Assembly (NCBI GenBank): GCA_019057735.1
Contig: JAHLWV010000074.1
Span: 1 to 9,916, forward strand
Origin: Promethearchaeota archaeon
GTDB lineage: Archaea > Asgardarchaeota > Lokiarchaeia > Sigynarchaeales > SOKP01
DNA: 9,916 nt
Reading direction: 5' to 3'
Under the pieces are notes generated by a model. It had not been told where the DNA came from, did not search any database, and saw only the letters and a program-made list of their open reading frames with translations. How positions within the stretch are numbered: position 1 is the first letter of the stretch; every line of letters starts with the position of its first letter. The translations under genes were made by a program, and so were the position numbers. Below, one piece after another: positions 1 to 4,705 of this stretch.

Positions 1-240
1 AGTATCATATTAACATCTTTTCTTGGTAAATAATAAGTTACTAGTAATATACAAGAGGAAACAGATAGAAGCCACGGCGGCTACATAATCCTTTCCTGCT
101 GCGTGGCCTGACCTGACTGATGTTCTCCTGGATACTTGTATTGCCTCTAATATCCGCCTCTGCCTTCGGTCCAATCGAACTCCCAAGAAATCTCTGGCAA
201 ATTTATTCCAATCACTTTGAAGTTTTTTTCTTAAAATTAT
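1..240 (-). pseudogene. Terminase large subunit, N-terminal fragment, broken
   Basis: Reading leftward after terS, one frame gives a typical start of a phage terminase large subunit (the DNA-packaging ATPase): FARDFLGVRLDRRQRRILEA, then a Walker A region SVRSGHAAGKDYVAAVAS, with Asp after GK where Ser/Thr is usual. The frame then runs into TAA at 10-12. The continuation expected for the family looks better in the neighbouring frame (LVTYYLPRKDVNMI), so a small indel near 30-50 is likely. The start is also damaged. The frame opens after a TGA at 271-273 and has no ATG/GTG before the conserved part, while the ATG that overlaps the terS stop (ATGA at 248-251) is in another frame and closes after four codons. 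I infer a pseudogene, or two sequencing errors. The gene also leaves the window, so the rest cannot be judged. Family call fairly sure, broken state likely. Confidence 0.66.
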
Positions 241-247
241 GTGTTCT

Positions 248-709
248 TCATTTATTTCTATCGTTCTTCTTCAGCTCCTTCTCTTTGGCAATAGTCGCCT
301 TCATGAATTCTTCAAAGCTCCCCGGTCCTCCAACTTCTTTTCTGTCGATGTATATTCCCATCAATTTTGCCTCTTCTTTGGCTATCTCAAACACCAACCC
401 CAAGTCCGGAATATTAACCACTTGTTTATTGTCAGCCGGACCAACTACAACCTTCCTACTGTAGGCCTGGTCTTTTAGGTCTCTTATTTGTGCAATATAA
501 TAAGAGATCCCGGCATGTTTTACATTCGTAAAATGTTCTCGCCATTCTTCTCTGGCTAACCTTATATATCTATATGCTTGAGCCCTTTCAATACCCCAGT
601 TAAGTTTAATATAATCTACTATAAAGGATACCGGCTTTCTTCTTAACATCAGACTAATCTGGTGTATTCTTTTTTCTTTTTCTACCTCGTCAATCCTTTT
701 TCCTGCCAT
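248..709 (-). CDS. Phage terminase small subunit-like protein
   Basis: A 153-residue, charged, probably cytoplasmic protein. Small terminase subunits bind phage DNA and hand it to the large subunit for packaging. The N-terminal part (about residues 10-55) looks like the HTH region of such proteins, with LLRR-like LMLRRKP, a short helix, then WGIERAQAYRYIRLAREEW, which resembles the WGxSxRqaxxYIxxAR pattern of terminase small subunits. The rest is helical and ends in a Lys/Glu-rich tail (IAKEKELKKNDRNK). The ATG at 709 is preceded by a strong GGGGAGGTGAT. The gene is directly followed by a large-terminase fragment on the same strand (stop and potential start overlap as ATGA), which is the best support for the call. 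An unrelated HTH protein is the main alternative. The opposite-strand ORFs over this region are shadows. Confidence 0.66.
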   Translation of the reverse strand: MAGKRIDEVEKEKRIHQISLMLRRKPVSFIVDYIKLNWGIERAQAYRYIRLAREEWREHFTNVKHAGISYYIAQIRDLKDQAYSRKVVVGPADNKQVVNIPDLGLVFEIAKEEAKLMGIYIDRKEVGGPGSFEEFMKATIAKEKELKKNDRNK

Positions 710-1040
710 TCATATCACCTCCCCTAACTACTGAATTCTCCTCTTCTCTTTCTCCTCTTTCTTCTCTTAAAAAAAGTTATTAACAAAGTTTTTTTCTTGA
801 AAAAAACCTCTTCTTCTTAGCGTTTCACTTATAAACTCAAAAATCTCTTTTTCTTCTTTTAGATCCAATTGACCCATTTCAAAAAAATCTTCTTTCTATT
901 CTCTATCTTCCTGACCTTAGAGTTTCCTGCCTCTGCCTCTAAAATATCAAAGATACTAAGAACTAAGATCAGAAAGAAAAGATAAGATACTTTTTAAACA
1001 ACTTCTGCCCCCTGTATGGTATAGATATAGATAGGAGGCC
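710..1040. other. Mostly non-coding gap, polypurine/polypyrimidine
   Basis: Apart from the possible small ORF at 767-877 I see no gene here. Positions 727-775 are almost pure pyrimidine on the plus strand (polypurine in the direction of terS transcription). A 10-mer, GATACTTTTT, at 986-995 recurs at 1105-1114 inside the palindrome array. No convincing promoter or terminator for terS was found. Confidence 0.45.
767..877 (-). CDS. Possible 36-residue small protein
   Basis: A short ORF starting at ATG 877 (MGQLDLKEEKEIFEFISE...) and ending in TAA, in the gap between the winged-helix gene and terS. It is charged and would form one amphipathic helix, followed by a basic turn (LRRRGFFQEKNF). No good ribosome site precedes it, only A-rich AGAAAGAAG. 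A second frame overlapping its start (about 880-990) is open for some 40 codons without a normal start codon. I do not recognise either. It may be a real small phage gene or the tail of a decayed one. Confidence 0.28.
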   Translation of the reverse strand: MGQLDLKEEKEIFEFISETLRRRGFFQEKNFVNNFF

Positions 1041-1165
1041 ACTTTTCTACCCTTGTTAGTATCTAAAAACTGCCCAACAAGGGTACTTTTCTACCCTTAT
1101 AAACGATACTTTTTCCATTTATAAGGGTACTTTTCTACCCTTGTTAAGGGTACTTTTCTACCCTT
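1041..1165. repeat. TACCCTT palindrome array, 44-bp period
   Basis: Three copies of the 20-bp palindrome AAGGGTACTTTTCTACCCTT (1079-1098, 1123-1142, 1146-1165) follow a half copy (1041-1054). Forward TACCCTT boxes begin at 1048, 1092, 1136 and 1159; reverse AAGGGTA boxes at 1079, 1123 and 1146. The period is 44 bp, with a final short step of 23. The two 24-bp spacers differ, but their ends are complementary to each other (GTT...AAC in the first, ATAAA...TTTAT in the second), giving stems of 10 and 12 bp. The array lies just past the stop of the winged-helix gene. I infer binding sites of an element protein, possibly an origin, or a set of RNA hairpins. Confidence 0.85.
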
Positions 1166-1173
1166 ATAAATGC

Positions 1174-1542
1174 TCAGCGGTTAAAAAATTTATCCGGGAC
1201 TTTTACCTTGCCGAGTTTAAAATCTTCTTGACCATAAAATTTCCACCTACCCGATAAACTGAATATACTGCATTTTCTATAAAGCCCCCCAGACCTAATA
1301 ACGTCAATTAAGCCATTATTAACTAATTCTCCTAAAGCCTTTGTAAATCTTTTTCCACTCATAATCTTTTTTCCTTCCCGGTAAGTATAGGATAGATCGC
1401 CGTTATTCCTGCCGTTATATTTACGGTGTATTTCGATATATACGGTCCTCGCGTAACAGCTTAGTCCCTTCCAAGCTTTTGAATCAATTAGTTCGTGAGG
1501 CAACATAACAAAAGGTGGATATCTTTTTCTTTTTTTCTTCAT
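1174..1542 (-). CDS. Winged-helix replication/regulatory protein
   Basis: A 122-residue basic protein. Residues about 10-45 (FVMLPHELIDSKAWKGLSCY, then ARTVYIEIHRKYNGRNNG) match a widespread phage and plasmid family in which a resident or incoming element protein has the core 'LP..L.s.A...LS..Ar.vY.el...yNGrNNG', followed by a winged helix (here about 46-85, with FTKALGELVNNGLIDVIRSG as recognition helix and wing start). Members are usually labelled helix-turn-helix or replication proteins; no enzymatic activity is indicated. The product should act on DNA. ATG 1542 has AAAGGG ten bases upstream. That site sits inside one arm of a large interleaved inverted repeat, and copies of the same TACCCTT motif follow the gene, so self-regulation or origin binding is a natural inference. 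Exact role unknown. Confidence 0.62.
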   Translation of the reverse strand: MKKKRKRYPPFVMLPHELIDSKAWKGLSCYARTVYIEIHRKYNGRNNGDLSYTYREGKKIMSGKRFTKALGELVNNGLIDVIRSGGLYRKCSIFSLSGRWKFYGQEDFKLGKVKVPDKFFNR

Positions 1543-1548
1543 ATTGAC

Positions 1549-1621
1549 GTTACCCTTTCTCTGGGCCTAGCTGGTGGTCAGGCAGAAAGGGTAACCAAAC
1601 CGTCCTAACCACCAAGCTAGG
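1549..1621 (-). promoter_or_regulatory. Interleaved inverted repeats over the RBS
   Basis: Two inverted repeats are interlocked in the order A-B-A'-B'. A/A' is GTTACCCTTTCT (1549-1560) with AGAAAGGGTAAC (1584-1595), 12 of 12 pairs. B/B' is 1566-1582 with 1604-1621 (core CCTAGCTGGTGGT against ACCACCAAGCTAGG), one bulge and one mismatch. In the leader RNA of the 122-residue gene this is an H-type pseudoknot, or two competing hairpins. The last arm holds the AAAGGG ribosome site ten bases from the ATG. Both A arms contain the TACCCTT/AAGGGTA motif found in the array beyond the gene. DNA-level function (operator) is the alternative. Confidence 0.75.
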
Positions 1622-1622
1622 C

Positions 1623-1640
1623 AAGGCCATTTCTGGCCTT
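1623..1640. repeat. Short perfect hairpin
   Basis: AAGGCCA and TGGCCTT around a TTTC loop, immediately upstream of the interleaved repeats. On the plus strand TATTTAA follows, so it could be a weak rightward terminator. On the minus strand there is no U-tract. Confidence 0.45.
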
Positions 1641-1916
1641 TATTTAATTCCCAATGATTAATATCATTCTTTCGGAGATCCCCCTCTAATTTTTTTAAAT
1701 CCAAAATAAAAAAAGAACCAAAATATAAAGGCAAATGAAATATCCGCCCTCTTATCTTGGCCCTCTGTTGGCTGGATGGAGCTCTGCGATATTCAGGTGA
1801 AAGGCTATAAGTTACGACCCTCTTCTCCAGTGAAAAAACCCGCTTATTTATAGCCTAAAGTCTATTTTTTAAAGGTTTATAGTTACACTACTTTTGTCAA
1901 ATTCGAAATAATCACC
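1641..1916. other. Intergenic region, no gene seen
   Basis: No convincing ORF. AGGCTATAA at 1802-1810 and TTATAGCCT at 1848-1856 form a 9-bp inverted repeat with a 37-base loop, in a stretch (1740-1860) that is more GC-rich than its surroundings. CCCTCT recurs at about 1682, 1747, 1761 and 1818. TTGACA is present on the minus strand at 1895-1900, but no -10 stands at the right distance. Confidence 0.4.
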
Positions 1917-2372
1917 TCACTCGGGTCCGGGTTTAATAAGAAAATCGTGAATCTCTTCTAATATCTCAATCGATTTATTCATTGCCTCTGTTTGAGTTTG
2001 TATAAAATCATGCAGTCCTTCTAATGATTCGATCGACTTATTCAATGCATCTATTGTAATATTTTGGGAATTTACGAGATTAATCACAGATGGAATCCCC
2101 GAGACCAGAGCAATAAAAATTGCTAATAACAATAAAGCGGAGGAGATATCACCAATCGGGTTTGGCTCTATAATACCTAGGAATTTTAAAAATAACATAG
2201 ACATAGCAAAAAAAGCAGTAATTCCCCCTATGTACAGTAATACCTTGAATAAAAAAGCATTTTTTGTAGAAAATGCGATGGCAATCAAAATGATAACGAC
2301 TACAGCTTCAACCAAAGCGGTTTTTCTTAAAAAATTACTCAACTGATTTTCTTTAGCCTCTTTTTTTTTCAT
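1917..2372 (-). CDS. Three-helix membrane protein, duplicated coiled-coil tail
   Basis: A 151-residue protein I do not recognise. After a Lys-rich N-terminus (MKKKEAKENQ) there are three hydrophobic segments at about residues 18-35, 42-68 and 76-100, so it is probably an inner-membrane protein. The tail (about 105-147) is an amphipathic coiled coil containing the same 14-residue unit twice: LNKSIESLEGLHDF (110-123) and MNKSIEILEEIHDF (131-144). The copies are exactly 21 residues apart, that is three heptads. It ends in KPGPE. ATG 2372 has AAAGGGA nine bases upstream. It sits between the ruined replication gene and the winged-helix gene on the same strand and looks intact, so it may be a cargo or exclusion-type gene of the element; that is only a guess from context. 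Not a holin by length or topology alone. Confidence 0.6.
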   Translation of the reverse strand: MKKKEAKENQLSNFLRKTALVEAVVVIILIAIAFSTKNAFLFKVLLYIGGITAFFAMSMLFLKFLGIIEPNPIGDISSALLLLAIFIALVSGIPSVINLVNSQNITIDALNKSIESLEGLHDFIQTQTEAMNKSIEILEEIHDFLIKPGPE

Positions 2373-2405
2373 TTTATATTTCCCTTTACGTTTTTTATAA
2401 TGAAT

Positions 2406-2804
2406 TTAGGCGGGTAATCCTTGCTTGATCCCCTCTAAAAGCCCTAAAACCTTTTTCACTCCTTCCGAACCCTTCGATATTACTTCTAAAGGGGTATCAT
2501 TATCTAACTCTCCACGGTGTGTATTTAACCATTCAGCCTCTTTAACCTTTTTTATAACCCCGTCCATTTTACAAAGAATCTTCTCTAATTCACGGATCTT
2601 CTTATTTGCTAAAGCATTGGGGACCGCTTTATTGGTCTCCCACCACGAAACCGTTCTTGCTGCATACAGGTATAAAACCTTTAATTTTTTTTCAATTGGA
2701 AACTGATCCAAAAAATTTGTTCCTGAAACCAAATTTATGCTCATCTGTAAAGCCAAAATATTTTTACCTTCCTTAGTTGCACCACCTAACAGAACATAGC
2801 CGTT
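2406..2804 (-). pseudogene. Chimera: ATPase Walker A piece fused to Xre/MbcA-ParS antitoxin tail
   Basis: One open frame carries two unrelated halves. Just after the in-frame TAA at 2805-2807 it reads NGYVLLGGATKEGKNILALQ and on to FPIEKKLKVLYLYA. This is the Walker A and second strand of a RepA-like/AAA_25 ATPase, with Asn after GK where Ser/Thr is needed. From about 2657 the protein becomes RTVSWWETNKAVPN, the recognition helix of an Xre HTH, followed by a helical linker and WLNTHRGELDNDTPLEVISK plus GSEGVKKVLGLLEGIKQG. That is the toxin-binding domain of Xre/MbcA/ParS antitoxins (DUF2384). The HTH's first helices and the ATPase's Walker B onward are missing, as if a deletion joined two genes in frame. 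A 116-codon product could start at TTG 2756. No RES-type toxin partner is seen. I regard it as non-functional debris, though a short antitoxin-like product is possible. Confidence 0.68.
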
Positions 2805-3071
2805 TTAAGGCATAATGCCCCTGCCGATTAAAAACTTTTCATTCGGCATGTCTGACTCTATAAGTTCTTTTACTGTATAACCTTTACGTACAAGTTCGAC
2901 TCCGGATTTATTAGGTTCACTTTCTAAAGATATATCTTCTTTATCTTTATATTTTTTAAGCGATAATAAATTTCTCACAGAATTTACTTTTTTCTTGATT
3001 TCATTTTCTTCGAGAATATGGGCTTTTACTAATTCCGCTATTGCTATTTGTAGTTTTATTTCCGGTAGCAA
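2805..3071 (-). pseudogene. Middle segment of primase-helicase, cut by in-frame TAA
   Basis: An open stretch of 88 codons (TTG 3071 onward) that ends in VKELIESDMPNEKFLIGRG and IMP, then TAA. This is the lead-in found just before Walker A in RepA-like/AAA_25 ATPases of phages and plasmids. The next codons in the same frame continue the domain (NGYVLLGGA...), so the stop interrupts one gene rather than ending it. The frame is also open upstream of 3071 (KNKFIDGVFSGLA) back to about 3105. There the preceding protein sequence (AIKNWNSYDLEG) is in another frame, consistent with loss of one A in a short A-run. The TTG is therefore not a genuine start. Decayed linker region of a primase-helicase; function lost. 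Confidence 0.64.
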
Positions 3072-3764
3072 GGCTAATCCAGAAAAAACACCATCTATAA
3101 ATTTATTTTTCCCTCCAGATCATAACTATTCCAATTCTTAATTGCTTCAGATATATCATTTATAGTTTTGTTTTGTTCTATCTCTAATTCAAGTCTTTCC
3201 CTTAAAGTCTTTTCCAAATTTATTCCTTTATATCTAATTACCAATTTTAAGTGACTTGGTTAGTCTTTATTTATATACAATCAATTGCCTTATATTTCTT
3301 ATATTTCATTCCTTCATAATATATTTTACTGGCCTAACAAAGATTTTATAACAGGTAAAACCATCTAAATTCTCCAAATCGAAATTTACCTCTTTTCTGT
3401 TAGTGATTTATCTTCTTTGCTTCTCCTAACTATTATTATGTCTTCTTTGTTTAAAATCCATAGAGTAAAGTTTTACTACTTGGAACAAAACATTTCTGGT
3501 GTTTCAGTTTTAAATTTTCTAATTGGAGAAGGAAATCATTGTCCGAGCTTTTAAAATTCCATACCCCTAGTAATCCTATCGCCATAAATCCTTCCTTTAC
3601 TGCCTTTGCCGCCTTCTTTTCCCCTTCTGTAAAAAGAATGGGAATATCCTGGGGATTAGCTGTTTCTTCGAAGAATAAGTAAAAAATTTTTCTTTTTCCT
3701 TTATAAGCTTTCTTGCGGTCTCATCCCAGTAATAATAAATGCCAAAAGATAAAGGTCACTTATC
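3072..3764 (-). pseudogene. DUF3854/TOPRIM primase remnant, several frameshifts
   Basis: No intact ORF, but protein pieces of one gene follow each other over all three minus-strand frames. About 3690-3755: PLSFGIYYYWDETARKLIKE. About 3451-3720: IPILFTEGEKKAAKAVKEGF, then MAIGLLGVWNFKSSDND and LKLKHQKCFV. The core TEGEKKA...G..aiGl.GVWN is the hallmark of DUF3854, a TOPRIM-like domain of phage and plasmid primases. Less recognisable pieces follow: WILNKEDIIIVRRSKEDKSL (about 3390-3460), VNFDLENLDGFTCYKIFVRP (about 3310-3390) and LEKTLRERLELEIEQNKTIN (about 3150-3220). At least three or four frame changes and several stops separate them. The intact ancestor would have primed and unwound element DNA, with the ATPase half just downstream. 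It is the first large gene after the Cro-like promoter, the usual replication slot. A frameshift-rich assembly could mimic this, but the gltX end of the window reads cleanly. Confidence 0.66.
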
Positions 3765-3923
3765 TTATATATGCTTAATATTTTGTTCATTATAAACAAT
3801 CTCTCTATACTTAATTTTTTCTTGATTTTTCAGATATTCCCGGGCGATAATGATTGCAAGTATTCGAAAACCTTCACTAACGTATTTATTTAATTTTTTT
3901 CCCTTAACGCAAACAACATCCAT
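3765..3923 (-). CDS. Small protein coupled to the Cro-like gene
   Basis: A 52-residue ORF whose ATG overlaps the stop of the Cro-like gene (TAATG), a common sign of translational coupling. It reads MDVVCVKGKKLNKYVSEGFR, then ILAIIIAREYLKNQEKI and a short charged tail, ending in TAA at 3765-3767. A helix with alternating hydrophobic and basic residues dominates, too short and too charged to be a clear membrane segment. I do not recognise the family. Position (second gene of the early leftward operon) would suit an excisionase, a small regulator or an accessory protein; the sequence itself does not decide. The replication-gene remnant begins immediately downstream. Confidence 0.45.
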   Translation of the reverse strand: MDVVCVKGKKLNKYVSEGFRILAIIIAREYLKNQEKIKYREIVYNEQNIKHI

Positions 3924-4141
3924 TAGTTTATCTCTTTTATTTCAAATAAGTTATCAAATTTGTGTTCAGGTAAATTTTTCATGATTCGTTCGCGTAATTT
4001 AGGGGATGGATTCCTCGAGCCGTCCATTAGTTGAGACATATATCCACTACTTATCTCTAACTTATAGGCAAGCCAATTCTGAGATTTATTTTTTCTTATT
4101 AGGATTTTCTTTACTTCTTTCCTTCGCATATAGATTTTCAT
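3923..4141 (-). CDS. Cro-like XRE-family DNA-binding protein
   Basis: 72 residues, almost all one XRE/Cro-CI helix-turn-helix: EVKKILIRKNKSQNWLAYKL, then EISSGYMSQLMDGSRNPSPK and the final helix LRERIMKNLPEH. It binds operator DNA as a small dimeric regulator. It is transcribed divergently from the CI-like repressor, with 150 bp between the two starts, the standard layout of a phage or ICE switch. ATG 4141 has GAGGTGAAAG immediately upstream, and an excellent promoter (TTGACA, 17 bp, TATTAT) lies at 4190-4218. Low complexity apart from the HTH. It would turn off the repressor side after induction, by family analogy. Confidence 0.82.
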   Translation of the reverse strand: MKIYMRRKEVKKILIRKNKSQNWLAYKLEISSGYMSQLMDGSRNPSPKLRERIMKNLPEHKFDNLFEIKEIN

Positions 4142-4291
4142 CTTTCACCTCATATACTTCTTAATGTTAGTATTTATTACTTACATATGATAATATCAGT
4201 TATGCTAAATTTTGTCAACGTTTTGTTAATTATTTTTACTTGCATTTATTAGCATAGTATGTTAGTATTATTTTGAAAGGAGGAATAGAAC
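4142..4291. promoter_or_regulatory. Lysogeny switch: divergent promoters and operators
   Basis: Leftward promoter: TTGACA (complement of 4213-4218), 17 bp, TATTAT (complement of 4190-4195). Rightward promoter, weaker: TTGCAT (4240-4245), 17 bp, TAGTAT (4263-4268), then AAAGGAGG before the repressor ATG. Operator-like boxes: ATGTTAGTATT twice as an 11-bp direct repeat (4164-4174 and 4259-4269), and TATGCTAA (4201-4208) with its exact complement TTAGCATA (4249-4256). One box lies in the spacer of the leftward promoter and one overlaps the rightward -10. This fits a repressor/Cro pair competing for TTAG(T/C)AT sites. Confidence 0.75.
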
Positions 4292-4702
4292 ATGAAAAAC
4301 AAATTAAAAGAACCGTTTCCGTTCGGTGATTTCTTAAAAAAATTACGTGCTCGTAAAGGAGTAAGCCTAAAAAAAGTGGAAGAGGCAACCGGTATTTCAA
4401 ATGCTTACCTCTCGCTACTTGAAACCGGCGAGCGGAGGCGCTTCCCTAAACCCGACCGACTGATAGCTCTTGCCGATTACTATAATGTCTCGATTAAGGA
4501 ATTATTGGAAAAAGCTGGATATTATAAAGAGAGGGATATTCAAGAAACAAAAGAACAACAAATTGAAAAAGCTTTCTTGCATGTTATAAGCGATCCGGCT
4601 TTTAAATACGGTACCCGACTTAAAGGTAAATATGATTTAGATAGTAAACGCTTTATTGTTGAAATGTATGAAAAACTAACTAAAAAGAGGCTAGTAGATT
4701 GA
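4292..4702 (+). CDS. CI-like XRE-family repressor
   Basis: 136 residues with an N-terminal XRE helix-turn-helix at about 10-75 (FGDFLKKLRARKGVSLKKVE, then EATGISNAYLSLLETGERRR and FPKPDRLIALADYYNVS). A helical C-terminal part (about 80-136) probably serves dimerisation. It lacks any LexA/CI-type S24 peptidase domain, so it cannot self-cleave in response to RecA. The ImmA/IrrE-type gene that follows after only 3 bp is the likely partner for derepression, as in ICEBs1-type switches. ATG 4292 has AAAGGAGG at the ideal distance. Likely represses the leftward operon and regulates its own promoter in the 4142-4291 region. Intact. Confidence 0.87.
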   Translation: MKNKLKEPFPFGDFLKKLRARKGVSLKKVEEATGISNAYLSLLETGERRRFPKPDRLIALADYYNVSIKELLEKAGYYKERDIQETKEQQIEKAFLHVISDPAFKYGTRLKGKYDLDSKRFIVEMYEKLTKKRLVD

Positions 4703-4705
4703 ACG

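Noticed and set aside
30..60. Programmed frameshift in terL
   Set aside because: No slippery heptamer followed by a structure is visible, and the gene start is broken too.
120..478. Plus-strand ORFs opposite terS
   Set aside because: They are antisense shadows of the terminase small-subunit gene, low in charge and without ribosome sites.
1041..1165. CRISPR-like repeat-spacer pattern (20-bp repeats, two 24-bp spacers)
   Set aside because: Only three full repeats, one spacer of 3 bp, spacers have mutually complementary ends, and no cas gene is near.
1735..1800. Plus-strand 21-codon ORF (MKYPPSYLGPLLAGWSSAIF)
   Set aside because: Opposite to the local operon, only a weak AAAGG-like site, no similarity recognised.
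1872..1900. Minus-strand promoter with TTGACA at 1895-1900
   Set aside because: The nearest -10-like TATAAA is only about 13 bp away and nothing suitable lies at 16-18 bp.
2425..2706. Plus-strand ORF opposite the antitoxin-like piece
   Set aside because: The minus strand carries recognisable ATPase and antitoxin domains; the plus ORF has no known features.
2805..2807. Recoded stop (readthrough or unusual amino acid)
   Set aside because: It is TAA, not TAG or TGA, and the same gene has other lesions, so ordinary decay is simpler.
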